Assembly (NCBI GenBank): GCA_937995655.1
Contig: CALKJI010000002.1
Coordinates: 62,001-126,000, forward strand
Direction of reading: 5' to 3'
Length of the DNA stretch: 64,000 nucleotides
Source: an uncultured Pseudothermotoga sp.
Lineage (GTDB): Bacteria; Thermotogota; Thermotogae; Thermotogales; DSM-5069
Below, piece after piece: positions 1 to 10,030 of the stretch (the stretch's first letter is position 1; each line of letters opens with the position of its first letter). The notes under the pieces are model-generated. The model was not told the DNA's origin. It saw only the letters and a program-made list of their open reading frames with translations, and ran no database searches. The position numbers and the translations under genes were made by a program.

Positions 1-184
1 CATCTTTCTTGATGCGGCTTTCCTCTATAATAACTTAATTATAAGCCACGTAGAAGTTACTGATAATTGTCACTGTGCAATGTCATTCGTTACTCACCCA
101 TCTTCGCGGTAAGCATTGCACGCGTAACTATAAATAATCATCATTCTTATAACAATCCTTACAGTTGGATGAAAGGGGACCTTC

Positions 185-1165
185 GTGAAGCTTAAGAAGA
201 TATTGCTTCTTAGTAGAGACCCTGACATAATTCGGATTTTTAAAGCTTTTCACAACGAAGGACACACAGTCACTGTTATCAAAAATATCTCAAGCGCCTG
301 CAAGGCTCTTGATAAATTCCTGGATTCTATTGATCTTGTCTTCATACATCAGAACAACTCAAAAGAAGATTATTCCCCGTTAATTCAAATGATCAATAAG
401 AGATCAATATCTTTCATAAATCCACATATAGTTGTAGTAGACAACAGAAAAGACAACTTTGCACTGAAAATTGGTGCTGACATTGTTTGTCATCGGTTCC
501 CAGATGAAAAAGATATCGATTTAATCATTCACGACGATCGGTCCTCACTGAACCTGAATGCCATCATAAATCATGCGGCAAGCATGATACGGATCAAAGA
601 TACTCAAACCGCCGAGCATTGCAGAAATACAGCCAAGATTTCTTCGGCACTTGCGTCGTTATATATGCAATATTTTGAAGGGAAGAGTTTACTATGGCAT
701 CAAAACTTGAAGACGGCGGCATTGTTACACGACATAGGTAAGGTACTCATTTCAGAGTCAGTCTTGCGGAAATCATCAAGACTAACCGATGATGAGTTTA
801 GGATTATGAAGAGTCACACAAAACTTGGTGGCGAGTTGTTTAAAAATATGATGAATGCGTATCCAGGATTTGAGTTGCTTTCCCTGTGTGCTGAGGTATG
901 TTTTTATCATCACGAAAGGTTTGATGGTACAGGCTATCCAGATGGTCTCAAAGGGGACGGGATACCCTTGGAAGCCAGAATCGTAGCAATAGCCGACGTC
1001 TTCGATGCACTTACGTCAGATAGATATTACAGAAATGCTCGTACATTTGACGAAGCATTACAGATCATGAGATATGAGGAAGAAGGACACTTTGATCCCA
1101 AATTATTTGACTTATTTGTGAATAATTCAGATATATTCATCCAGATAAAATTGCAGATGAAGTAA
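185..1165 (+). CDS. HD-GYP domain protein with N-terminal degenerate receiver-like domain (putative c-di-GMP phosphodiesterase)
   Basis: ORF 326 aa; LLHDIGK and HHERFDGTGYP motifs; N-terminal REC-like fold lacks the usual phosphoacceptor Asp (DLVFIHQ). Confidence 0.88.
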   Translation: MKLKKILLLSRDPDIIRIFKAFHNEGHTVTVIKNISSACKALDKFLDSIDLVFIHQNNSKEDYSPLIQMINKRSISFINPHIVVVDNRKDNFALKIGADIVCHRFPDEKDIDLIIHDDRSSLNLNAIINHAASMIRIKDTQTAEHCRNTAKISSALASLYMQYFEGKSLLWHQNLKTAALLHDIGKVLISESVLRKSSRLTDDEFRIMKSHTKLGGELFKNMMNAYPGFELLSLCAEVCFYHHERFDGTGYPDGLKGDGIPLEARIVAIADVFDALTSDRYYRNARTFDEALQIMRYEEEGHFDPKLFDLFVNNSDIFIQIKLQMK

Positions 1166-1417
1166 CATTAAGACCTATAACAAACCTTGTTAATGTCTTG
1201 CATAAGCAGGGGACACCTTTGAAGAGTACTTAATTTTATCCAGCATTCCGTCGCTTGTTGGTGATGTTACTATTTTTGTGATAAGAGTCTCACGATTAGT
1301 CAACATCGCTCCAGTGTGATGAAAAATCCATTCAAAATCGATTGGCCTTTTTGGAAACGATCAGCTACAAAAGTTCAGACACACTCAAATCAAGTGTTTC
1401 GGATAATCATTCCATAC

Positions 1418-1945
1418 CTAAAGCCCTTCAAATGACATTCTTTCAAAACAAAACTCACGGTGACCAACTCTGATCTTTTTTTCGGAAATCTTTTTAAATG
1501 CCATTTTATAATATAAAGCCTTTGCTGGTTCATTTCCCTTTTCAACATCGAGTACTACCCTTTTGCAATTTTGTTGTCTTGCAAGTTCAAAGACATATTC
1601 GACGAGTTTTTTACCAAAACCCATTGATCTGAACTTTGGATATATGGCTATATTACTCAGATAGAATTCATCCTTTGAATGTTTACCCAAAGCACTTTCG
1701 ACTTTGACCAAATTCATGAATCTGAAAAGCCCTATCTCTTTCAATATCATTATTCCTGTATTTAGCCTGTTCTTTTTCACATAATCATAGGAATAACCAA
1801 CTATTAACCCTACAATTTGGGCTTCAAGTAGGCCGAACCAGGTGCATTCATGACTGAAAAGATTTCTTTCCTGAATATAAAGATTTCGCAACATCCTTTC
1901 GACTCGTCTACCAAAACAGCCCTCAAAGAAATTCCTGCCAGTCAT
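1418..1945 (-). CDS. GNAT family N-acetyltransferase
   Basis: YLSNIAIYPKFRSMGFGKKLVEYVFELARQQNCKRVVLDVEKGNEPAKALYYKMAFKK: acetyl-CoA binding motif. Confidence 0.85.
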   Translation of the reverse strand: MTGRNFFEGCFGRRVERMLRNLYIQERNLFSHECTWFGLLEAQIVGLIVGYSYDYVKKNRLNTGIMILKEIGLFRFMNLVKVESALGKHSKDEFYLSNIAIYPKFRSMGFGKKLVEYVFELARQQNCKRVVLDVEKGNEPAKALYYKMAFKKISEKKIRVGHREFCFERMSFEGL

Positions 1946-2136
1946 TAAGACCAGATCTACAAAATCACAGGCATGTGATTTTTGTGCCTTTATCAGTTCT
2001 AAAATTATTAATCCCCCGCGAGGAATTATATCATCAACTATAAACGCACTATATTCATTAATTCACTATTCGTTAATTTGTAGATAAAATCGGTCTATTA
2101 TTATACAAGTGAAAGAGATTCAGGAGGTGGTATGAC

Positions 2137-3225
2137 ATGAAGTCATTTCTAATCATATCCATTATTTTCTTGATTTTCTATTTTGTGCCTTTTGACACAC
2201 CGATGATCAGCGAGAGCATTTTAAATGGCTTTAGGATGCTCAATGAATATGCCAGAGAACATGTTCTATTGTGCCTTGTTCCCGCCTTTTTCATCGCTGG
2301 TACGATATCTGTCATGCTCAAAAAAGATGCCATCTTGAAACTTCTTGGACCAAATGCAAAAAAAATCGTCTCCTATCCTGTTTCAGCTGTAAGTGGTGCC
2401 ATCTTGGCAGTATGTTCATGCACTATTCTTCCGCTCTTTGGGGGAATTTATAAAAAGGGAGCCGGCATTGGACCAGCAACGACATTTTTATTCGCAGGTC
2501 CAGCGATAAACGTGGCGGCAATTTTTTTAACAGCTCGTGTTCTTGGTTGGAATCTTGGTATTGCGAGGATGATCGCTACAATAACAGCGGCGATTCTTGT
2601 TGGATTAATCATGGAATTGATATACCAAGAAAAGGGCATAGGAGGTCTTGCAGTCTCCGAAGAAACCAAAAGTGAAGCTAAACCATTTTTGTTTTTCTTA
2701 GTTCAGTTGACATTCCTTGTTATAAGTGGTTTGAAACTCAACTCGACCGTGAAATATTCGGGTATGACGATTTTGGCATCTTCTGCACTTTTAATGGCAC
2801 TGATTGGTTTTCCAAAAGATCAAACAAAGCAATGGCTTGTAGAAACCTGGGACTTTGCTAAAAAGATCCTTCCTTACCTTTTCGTAGGCGTTTTCCTCGC
2901 TGGACTCATCACAAAATTACTACCACAGAGCGTTGTAGTAGCACTTTTGGGAAGAAATGATTTAATATCAACCTTCTTTGCCTCGGTTATCGGTGCGTTG
3001 ATGTATTTTGCAACTTTGACCGAAGTACCAATAATTCAAGCGTTGAAAGAACTTGGAATGGCAAAGGGTCCTACTCTATCACTGCTCATGGCAGGAAACA
3101 CTCTGAGTCTGCCCAGCATGATAGTCATTACAAGATTGCTCGGTAAAAAGAAGGCCTTCACTTATTTTGCTCTTGTGGTAAGTTTTTCAATGATCTTCGG
3201 TTTCATATATGGATTAATAAAATAA
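2137..3225 (+). CDS. DUF318/UPF0718 family permease (ArsP-like)
   Basis: Polytopic; AVCSCTILPLFGGIYKKGAGIGPATTFLFAGPAIN motif; followed by small thioredoxin-like gene. Confidence 0.85.
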   Translation: MKSFLIISIIFLIFYFVPFDTPMISESILNGFRMLNEYAREHVLLCLVPAFFIAGTISVMLKKDAILKLLGPNAKKIVSYPVSAVSGAILAVCSCTILPLFGGIYKKGAGIGPATTFLFAGPAINVAAIFLTARVLGWNLGIARMIATITAAILVGLIMELIYQEKGIGGLAVSEETKSEAKPFLFFLVQLTFLVISGLKLNSTVKYSGMTILASSALLMALIGFPKDQTKQWLVETWDFAKKILPYLFVGVFLAGLITKLLPQSVVVALLGRNDLISTFFASVIGALMYFATLTEVPIIQALKELGMAKGPTLSLLMAGNTLSLPSMIVITRLLGKKKAFTYFALVVSFSMIFGFIYGLIK

Positions 3226-3247
3226 CAAAAGAATGGGAGGTATAAAA

Positions 3248-3490
3248 ATGGCAAAGAAAATTGAAATCCTCGGTGCGGGATGTCCGAGATGTAAGCAAAC
3301 GGCAAAGGTAATGGAAATTGCTGCTAAGGAACTTGGGATCGACGCAGTCATAGAGAAGGTTGAAGACATTGAAGAAATAATCAAAAGAGGTGTCATAGCA
3401 ACTCCGGCTGTCGCGATAAACGGAAAGATAGTACTGAGTGGAAAAATACCAAATATTGCAGAGGCAAAGAAAATTCTATCTCAAAACTGA
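3248..3490 (+). CDS. small thioredoxin-family protein (redox-active disulfide)
   Basis: KIEILGAGCPRCKQTAK, CPRC active site; start moved to 3248 after GGGAGG RBS. Confidence 0.88.
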   Translation: MAKKIEILGAGCPRCKQTAKVMEIAAKELGIDAVIEKVEDIEEIIKRGVIATPAVAINGKIVLSGKIPNIAEAKKILSQN

Positions 3491-3535
3491 GTTGTGTTGT
3501 AAAATTAAGTAACGAAAAAGCCGGGGGTGGTTCAA

Positions 3536-4021
3536 GTGAATCTAGAAGTTGTACAAGTTGACATTCCGCAGGGAGCCAATGTCATAGTAGGGCATTCTCA
3601 TTTCATCAAGACCGTTGAAGATCTTTATGAGGTGATAGTGACAACAAACCCGAATATGAAATTTGGCCTTGCCTTCAACGAAGCGAGCGGCCCCTGCTTG
3701 ATAAGACATGAAGGAAACGATCAAAATTTGATCGATGTAGCAATTGAAAATGCAAAAAAGATTGGAGCAGGACATCTATTTGTTTTAGTGATCAAAGACG
3801 GATATCCCATCAATGTACTCAATCAAATTAAAAACACCCAAGAAGTCTGTAGGATCTTTGCTGCAACGGCAAATCCACTTCAGGTTATCGTTGCACAAAC
3901 AGATCAAGGTAGAGCAGTGCTTGGCGTCGTAGACGGTTTTTCAGTAAAAGGTGTGGAATCTCAAAAGGATAAAGAATGGAGACATAACTTCCTAAGACAG
4001 ATTACAAAATACAAAAAATAG
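3536..4021 (+). CDS. adenosine-specific kinase (DUF355) family protein
   Basis: [20 protein letters not shown]...[19 protein letters not shown]...; GTG start after GGGGGTGG. Confidence 0.82.
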   Translation: MNLEVVQVDIPQGANVIVGHSHFIKTVEDLYEVIVTTNPNMKFGLAFNEASGPCLIRHEGNDQNLIDVAIENAKKIGAGHLFVLVIKDGYPINVLNQIKNTQEVCRIFAATANPLQVIVAQTDQGRAVLGVVDGFSVKGVESQKDKEWRHNFLRQITKYKK

Positions 4022-4041
4022 CTGGCTGGTGCCAGCTATTA
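4016..4041. terminator. convergent hairpin between 3536-4021(+) and 4039-5289(-)
   Basis: AATAGCTGGC-TGGT-GCCAGCTATT perfect 10-bp stem. Confidence 0.6.
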
Positions 4042-5289
4042 TCTTACTTTGACAAGCAAGATGTCTCCTCCACCGTGTGATCTTGCCATGAGTCCTGCAA
4101 CGTAAGAGTATGAAACACCTGCAACAAGATAACCATCGTCAAGAACCTGAAGGGCATAGGCGACCTCGTCCATGTCGTCACCAAAACATTTCTGCCAGAC
4201 AAGGTTTCCTTCTTTGTCGGTCTTGATAAGCCAGTAATCACTTCCACGGTGTTTTTGTGTTATGTCACCATCGTCAGACCATGTTGTACCGACTAAGGCA
4301 TATCCATCTTTAGTCTCAACCACTTTCTGTGCAATATCATCAGAACTTCCACCATATGTTTTCAAAAATTCTTGATTTGCCTTTGCATCAAACTTTATCA
4401 GAACAAAATCACCAGAACGCGATTTACCAACTATTTCATCAGACCAACTGACTCCACACAGTGCAAAGCCTCCATCTTTAGTTGGAATGACATTGGTTGC
4501 TTGATCCCAACCTGTTCCACCAAAGGTTTTTCCCCAAACAAGATCACCTGTCCGTGAGATCTTTATAACCCACATGTCAGATGAACCGTTATTAAAATCG
4601 ATATCTCCATCAGAAGATCTTGTCATACCGACAACAACATAATCATCTTGAACCTTTGCCAGACTGAAAGCAGTGTCCCAATCACTTCCGCCAAAGGTTT
4701 TGCTCCACAAGGCATTTCCTTGATAATCTGTTTTGACAACCCAGAAGTCTTCAGAGCCATTGGTGGTTGTATAACCCGCAAAGACAAAACCATTGTCTTC
4801 GATCACATCAAAGGCAGTATCATAACCCTCCGTTCCATAGCATCTTTTCCATTCAAGATTGGCCCTACTGTCATATTTCAAAAGCCATGTGTCCTGCTCA
4901 CCAAATTGTGAAGGAAAATCACCATCCTTGGAATCACTGATAATTGTGACGATAAAGCCTCCATCCTTTGTTGTTTTGACACAGATGGCACCGTCAGTAC
5001 CACTACCACCGAGCTCTTTTTGCCACAAGAATTTTCCATCCTTTGACAATTTGACAATCAGTGCATTTTGATCGCTATGTTCTTTTGTTGCGCCAGTCCA
5101 CCCGACAATAATGATTCCATCATCAGTCAAACTCATGTTGTAAGCTATGTCTCTTGAAATCTTTCCTATGAAGGTGAGCCACTGAACATTGTTTCTGCGA
5201 GTAGACCTTTCATATGGGATGGCAAAGACCATTAAGATCAAGAATATTCCTATGATTATCGCACTCCAAAAGGGAGAAACTTTTCCCAT
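4039..5289 (-). CDS. membrane-anchored/secreted repeat protein, beta-propeller-like
   Basis: N-terminal TM; repeated units such as DGGFALCGVSWSDE...GDFVLIKFDAKANQEFLKTYGGSSDDIA. Confidence 0.75.
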   Translation of the reverse strand: MGKVSPFWSAIIIGIFLILMVFAIPYERSTRRNNVQWLTFIGKISRDIAYNMSLTDDGIIIVGWTGATKEHSDQNALIVKLSKDGKFLWQKELGGSGTDGAICVKTTKDGGFIVTIISDSKDGDFPSQFGEQDTWLLKYDSRANLEWKRCYGTEGYDTAFDVIEDNGFVFAGYTTTNGSEDFWVVKTDYQGNALWSKTFGGSDWDTAFSLAKVQDDYVVVGMTRSSDGDIDFNNGSSDMWVIKISRTGDLVWGKTFGGTGWDQATNVIPTKDGGFALCGVSWSDEIVGKSRSGDFVLIKFDAKANQEFLKTYGGSSDDIAQKVVETKDGYALVGTTWSDDGDITQKHRGSDYWLIKTDKEGNLVWQKCFGDDMDEVAYALQVLDDGYLVAGVSYSYVAGLMARSHGGGDILLVKVR

Positions 5290-5434
5290 AAAATCACCCC
5301 TCCATTATTATACCCTCAAATCAATTTTTTTGCCTCGACGCACATTTTTCTGAAAATATAATTTCATATTTATTGATATACAGCAAAATATAATTTGATA
5401 TATGATGCTTTTCTTCAAAATAATCAAATAATAC

Positions 5435-5463
5435 TTGACATTTTTTGAGTACTATGATAAAAT
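5435..5463 (+). promoter_or_regulatory. sigma-A-type promoter
   Basis: TTGACA - 17 bp - TAAAAT upstream of AAGGAGGTGG RBS and ATG at 5484. Confidence 0.75.
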
Positions 5464-5483
5464 TTTTCAAGGAGGTGGAAGTT

Positions 5484-5651
5484 ATGTTGGAATATCTCAT
5501 AGCAAAGGCAAGAATTGATGAATTATTGAGAGAAGCTGAGGCTGAAAGAATGCTAAAACAAGCAAAAAAGCAGATTAAGGTGATCAAAGGTTCAAACGTA
5601 GATGGTAAAAAAGTCGATGGGCAAACGAAGCGTTTAAGGATTCATGTTTAG
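5484..5651 (+). CDS. small (55 aa) charged alpha-helical protein of unknown function
   Basis: Strong promoter, RBS AAGGAGGTGG; MLEYLIAKARIDELLREAEAERMLKQAKKQIKVIKG. Confidence 0.65.
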   Translation: MLEYLIAKARIDELLREAEAERMLKQAKKQIKVIKGSNVDGKKVDGQTKRLRIHV

Positions 5652-5662
5652 GTCTTTAATTC

Positions 5663-6121
5663 TTACGCAAACTTTCTTATCTTTTCAGGTTTGATACCAA
5701 GCTCTGGCTTGGCACTTTCTTCAATTTTTCTAAGTATCAATCTGAAAAAGAAATTCATTTTCTCATAATTCAGTTCACCTCCAAAGAAGTCTTTAACTCT
5801 GGATGTGTTTAAGAATTCTTTGTCAAAATTGTAATGAATATATTTCTCAAAGTTTTCTTTCTGACTCGACACACACAGGTAAACTCCTACTTTCTTGTTT
5901 TTGAGCAACTCAAGATTTTTTTCTGTGAACCTCTTAATCTTTTTACTTATATGATCGGCATGTACATAACTGCCTATGACTATGCAATCATAATCTTTAA
6001 GATCAGGCAGCTTTTGCTTTGAAATATTCATTAGATCGGTATTACCAAGCTCCTTGGCAAGTATTTCTGCACACTTTTCAACCGTTTCCGCGTACGAATC
6101 ATAAACAATGAGATTTTTCAT
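5663..6121 (-). CDS. flavodoxin-domain protein (protoporphyrinogen oxidase HemG-like)
   Basis: KNLIVYDSYAETVEKCAEILAKELG...YDCIVIGSYVHADHISKKIKRF. Confidence 0.8.
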   Translation of the reverse strand: MKNLIVYDSYAETVEKCAEILAKELGNTDLMNISKQKLPDLKDYDCIVIGSYVHADHISKKIKRFTEKNLELLKNKKVGVYLCVSSQKENFEKYIHYNFDKEFLNTSRVKDFFGGELNYEKMNFFFRLILRKIEESAKPELGIKPEKIRKFA

Positions 6122-6208
6122 ATCGTCTCCTCCATTACAATTTTACTCTTTTGTACTGGTAATGTTATAATCTCTTACGATTCTGCACTGTATGAAGAGG
6201 GGTTATTG

Positions 6209-7324
6209 ATGTTTCTTAGTTCTTGTGCTTTAGAAGCCTTAGTGTATTCAGTCTTGGCTTGTTCCACTCTTATGAGCCAGTATTTTGCTTTTTCGGGGTT
6301 CTCGCCTTTCCAACTTGGTCTGATCATGGCCTTACCTCCGTTGACTTCCATATATGCCAATTACATATACTTTGGTGCTGCGATCAGATTTTCTACTAAG
6401 AAGGTTGTGAGACTCTTCGCTCTGGGTAGTCTTGTATCACTGTGGTTTGTGTTCCTGTTGAAAGGCTTTGCAATGAAATTCTTGTTTATGACAATTTTCG
6501 CTTTTTTTCAAGGTGCGTTTCTTCCCTTGATAGAGTCTGCAATGATCGATTATTCTCACAGATCGGCACTTTCATATAGCAAGATAAGGATCTGGGGCAC
6601 CATTGGTTATGTCATTACAGCCTTCGCCACAGGCAGAATTGTTAGATTTGGTTTTGTGTGGCTTTTTGTGATCTTCTCGGGTATTTTCTTCATGATGAAT
6701 ATTCTTTCCAAAAAGCTCTATCAAGGTACTAGTCAACGTCAGAAGATACAATTGAAAGGCATAAATAGAAATTTTCTGATACTCTTTGCGGTTGTCACAA
6801 TAGCTGTGGGGTTTAACCTTTTCAACAGTATTTTTTTGCCAGTCGTAGTCAAGGAAAGATCCTATGACCTTTCATTGGTGGGTACAATGTTCTCTTTGAT
6901 GGCACTCAGTGAATTGCCCTTTCTTTTGAAGGCAGAGAAAATCCAAAGAAAACTATCGAGCAGCGTGCTTTTTTTGTCAGGTCTTTTCGTGGTCGGTATA
7001 AGATTAGTTCTAGTGCCATTGAGTAGGTCTCAAAGGAGCCTTATATTAGTACAAATGCTTCACGGTTGGACTTTTATTGTTATTTACTATTCGACCGTTC
7101 ATCTGATGAAAGAAAATCTCAAAGATCAATCCCTTTTATCGACACAAACAATATTTTGGATAGCCCTTCAAGGCATAGGACCACTCATGGGTTCGACCAT
7201 TGGCGGGATTTTTGTCGAAAAAATTGGAACAAACAATGCTTATTTATTTTTCGGAATGATCTGCCTTGGCGTAACAATCTATGCGATTTATCTCTTCAAA
7301 AAGCATTTTCATAGTGTCAGATGA
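6209..7324 (+). CDS. MFS transporter (MFS_1-like / nucleoside-symporter-like)
   Basis: ~12 TM helices; SYSKIRIWGTIGYVITAFATGRIV. Confidence 0.8.
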   Translation: MFLSSCALEALVYSVLACSTLMSQYFAFSGFSPFQLGLIMALPPLTSIYANYIYFGAAIRFSTKKVVRLFALGSLVSLWFVFLLKGFAMKFLFMTIFAFFQGAFLPLIESAMIDYSHRSALSYSKIRIWGTIGYVITAFATGRIVRFGFVWLFVIFSGIFFMMNILSKKLYQGTSQRQKIQLKGINRNFLILFAVVTIAVGFNLFNSIFLPVVVKERSYDLSLVGTMFSLMALSELPFLLKAEKIQRKLSSSVLFLSGLFVVGIRLVLVPLSRSQRSLILVQMLHGWTFIVIYYSTVHLMKENLKDQSLLSTQTIFWIALQGIGPLMGSTIGGIFVEKIGTNNAYLFFGMICLGVTIYAIYLFKKHFHSVR

Positions 7325-7376
7325 TATTTCTCTTCAAATCCTCTTGAAAAGAATTCTATGAGTCATCATTTGCCAA

Positions 7377-8258
7377 TTATCTACAATTCATGAGAACCTC
7401 ACACAAAATGTTTTCTTCCTTGTTTACATCTATACAAGTGAGGTCAAGTTCTTTTCTTAGTGCTTGGACTGCCTGTGTTATGTCTATCTTCGATAACTGG
7501 TATCCTTCAACCCGTCGTTGCGGATAACAAGGATTGACTGTTACACACAACAGTTTAGGTTTTCTCTTTACAGCGATATTCATTCTTTCCAACAACCCTT
7601 CAAGTTTCTTGTAATCATCTGCCAAAATCAAATGTATCGGTGACTCAATCAACAAAGGCTTGTCAACGTAAAGCTTTAATTTTTCGATACTGACGACACC
7701 TGACAAAGTCATCCTCTCTTCGCCATCTACTCTTGGTAAAAGAAAGGCTTTGACCATCAATCTTGCTTCCGATACAAGTTCATCAAGATTTGTAGTTCTT
7801 GCAGCTCCCGTCGCTATGATGACATAATCTACATGCTGAAAGGGCACCATTCTGTTAATAGCTCCGTCAACGATCAAAAACTCCAGTTCATTGTCTTCAA
7901 GTTTCTTTATGACCTGTAAAAGATCATCGCTGGAATTTGGACCAATGAGTACAACCGTACCAAGTTCTTTGACTCTGTACAAAGATATCCTTCCCATGGG
8001 AGTTTCTAGGGGTAAATTTTCTAACAATTCCAGCTTTGCTGTCGAATGATTTGCGGCTTCTTGGCTGGTCACAACCAGTGTACCTTCATCGACAATAACT
8101 TTCGGCTTTGGCAAACCTGTTACATGATCGAGGTCTTCACCATCAAAACCGATACTTGTTATTGCAATTCTTTTATCACTCAAACACTTAAGAACAGAAT
8201 TTAATACTGTTGTTTTTCCTGTATTCTTAGCCGTTCCGAGAATCCCTATAGTCAACAT
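7377..8258 (-). CDS. P-loop protein associated with the adjacent aminomutase genes
   Basis: Walker A-like GILGTAKNTGKTT; overlaps start of the E-component gene by 7 nt. Confidence 0.65.
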   Translation of the reverse strand: MLTIGILGTAKNTGKTTVLNSVLKCLSDKRIAITSIGFDGEDLDHVTGLPKPKVIVDEGTLVVTSQEAANHSTAKLELLENLPLETPMGRISLYRVKELGTVVLIGPNSSDDLLQVIKKLEDNELEFLIVDGAINRMVPFQHVDYVIIATGAARTTNLDELVSEARLMVKAFLLPRVDGEERMTLSGVVSIEKLKLYVDKPLLIESPIHLILADDYKKLEGLLERMNIAVKRKPKLLCVTVNPCYPQRRVEGYQLSKIDITQAVQALRKELDLTCIDVNKEENILCEVLMNCR

Positions 8259-10030
8259 TTTCTCACCGTTCCTCTACCTGCTCTACCTGGATTTGCACCT
8301 TCTTCTTTCGTACCGAATAAACCATCATACAGTGAAGCTACAAAATCACCGCGCTCAGCAACCTTTTTGAGTGTCTTGAAGATACCATCTTTTATCATCT
8401 TTGCATATTCAAAAGCTTTCTTAGTTGGCTCTATCTTAGCGTCACCAAAGAACCTGTATGTATCAGCAATTGCCCTCAAACTATCTATTCTCGCAGAGGT
8501 TGTTATTGCTCCTCTTGCATAGGCTTCGTCCGTTGAAGACACAGTTATGGCATCGAGTTCGAGTGATTTTCCCAAAGCCGCATGAAGAGCCGTTGTCATG
8601 GCTGACTGTACCCTATCTTCTGTGTGCGTCATGAAACCTATAGGTTCACCTGGCCATATCGGCGCATCGATGATATCTCTCAAAGCTAATATCTTACCAA
8701 CATTGTAGTCTATGTAGTTATCCTCCATATACTTATTTATGATGGCATCTGGAGAGTAACAGAACAACGGTTTCAAAATTGGTTTTGCACCCAGTTTTAC
8801 ACTAAGATATGCCACAACCATCATTCCCGCGAATGCCTTTGGTGCAGGAACACCGCCTAATTCTTCGTTGGTTGGCAAGTCAAAGGGCATGTTGAACTTT
8901 GCCGCAAGTCTTATAGAGTAAACACCATCTACCGTTAATCTTTCCGGATCGGAACCGCCGTTCAATGAGCCATAGACGATGTTGATCTTTGTCAGATCAG
9001 CACCGGCTTCGTGGGCAAGTAAAACTATTTCAGGAGTGTTCACTCCTCTGTGAGCACGAACACACCACAGGGTTGAATCATTCAAAGCAGATTTTATGAG
9101 CTTGAGATTTTCAAGCGTAATGATAGAGCCATCCTCTTCGTGGGCCAGGAGTCCTTCAAGCAATCCTTCACATCTTGCTCCCCAAGAAGGGTCAAAGTGT
9201 AGAACACCATCGGCACCCCAGGCTTCACTTATTCTTATGTGCATCGCATCCATGAAAGGACAACCTGTACCGTATTGGACAAAAATCAAAGGCTTTTGAC
9301 CGGTGTGTCTGAGAACCTTTGGTGCATAGGACGTCCTTTGAAGTAGTTCGCTCAGTTTCTTAATTTCTTGCTCAGTTATGACTCGAACATGTTTTGGAAG
9401 AGCTTTTTCCCTATAGTAAGATCTCACAAGATCATCACACAGTTTTAGATACTCATCCCAAAGATCTTCTCCCTTTAGGATCCTTTCTTTGATCTTTGCC
9501 CTTTCGATTCCAGGGCTTGTTTTGTCTTCAACCCACTCGACTATTTGATCAGATATCTTTTCGAGCAGGTCAGAGAATGCACTGTCTTTAACTTTGTATG
9601 TATAACCTTCGGTTATATCTTTTTTCACCTTTCTCACCTTCTGCATATCTGTGAGAACTTCTTTGCCCTCAACATATGCAACGACCTCTTCCCACCGTGT
9701 CTTTTCACCAAAACCAGCGTCATAGCCAAGTTCTGTTGCTATCTCTTTGGTGATAGCCTTGCCACCAACAACTACCTTGCATTTCTTTCTCAAACCCACA
9801 GCATCGAGAAGATCGATGAACCTCCCCAAGATCTCTGCCGCGTTGTAGCCAAGGGTTCTACTAACCATTATGTAATCAGGCATTTCTTTTTGACAAATCT
9901 CTATTATCTCCTCCATCTTCATATCTGGAGGCAACAAAATGGTCTGATGACCCCTTTGAGAAAATTCCCTGTTGAGCATCTTAACAGCAACATCATGGAC
10001 AGGATCGAGCGGTACTAAAAGTATTTTCAT
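8252..10030 (-). CDS. adenosylcobalamin/PLP-dependent D-ornithine/lysine aminomutase-like large subunit (OraE/KamDE-like)
   Basis: N-terminal B12-like Rossmann domain (VVGGKAITKEIATELGYDAGFGEKT) plus KamD-like TIM barrel (YGTGCPFMDAMHIRISEAWGADGVLHFDPSWGARCEG). Confidence 0.78.
   Translation of the reverse strand: MKILLVPLDPVHDVAVKMLNREFSQRGHQTILLPPDMKMEEIIEICQKEMPDYIMVSRTLGYNAAEILGRFIDLLDAVGLRKKCKVVVGGKAITKEIATELGYDAGFGEKTRWEEVVAYVEGKEVLTDMQKVRKVKKDITEGYTYKVKDSAFSDLLEKISDQIVEWVEDKTSPGIERAKIKERILKGEDLWDEYLKLCDDLVRSYYREKALPKHVRVITEQEIKKLSELLQRTSYAPKVLRHTGQKPLIFVQYGTGCPFMDAMHIRISEAWGADGVLHFDPSWGARCEGLLEGLLAHEEDGSIITLENLKLIKSALNDSTLWCVRAHRGVNTPEIVLLAHEAGADLTKINIVYGSLNGGSDPERLTVDGVYSIRLAAKFNMPFDLPTNEELGGVPAPKAFAGMMVVAYLSVKLGAKPILKPLFCYSPDAIINKYMEDNYIDYNVGKILALRDIIDAPIWPGEPIGFMTHTEDRVQSAMTTALHAALGKSLELDAITVSSTDEAYARGAITTSARIDSLRAIADTYRFFGDAKIEPTKKAFEYAKMIKDGIFKTLKKVAERGDFVASLYDGLFGTKEEGANPGRAGRGTVRKC

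Noticed and set aside
1166-1417. 250-bp gap between HD-GYP and GNAT genes
   Set aside because: Weak ACATTAA/TTAATGT pairing only; no convincing ncRNA, riboswitch or gene remnant.
9545-10018. 157-aa plus-strand ORF
   Set aside because: Antisense to the aminomutase gene; no RBS or domain signature.
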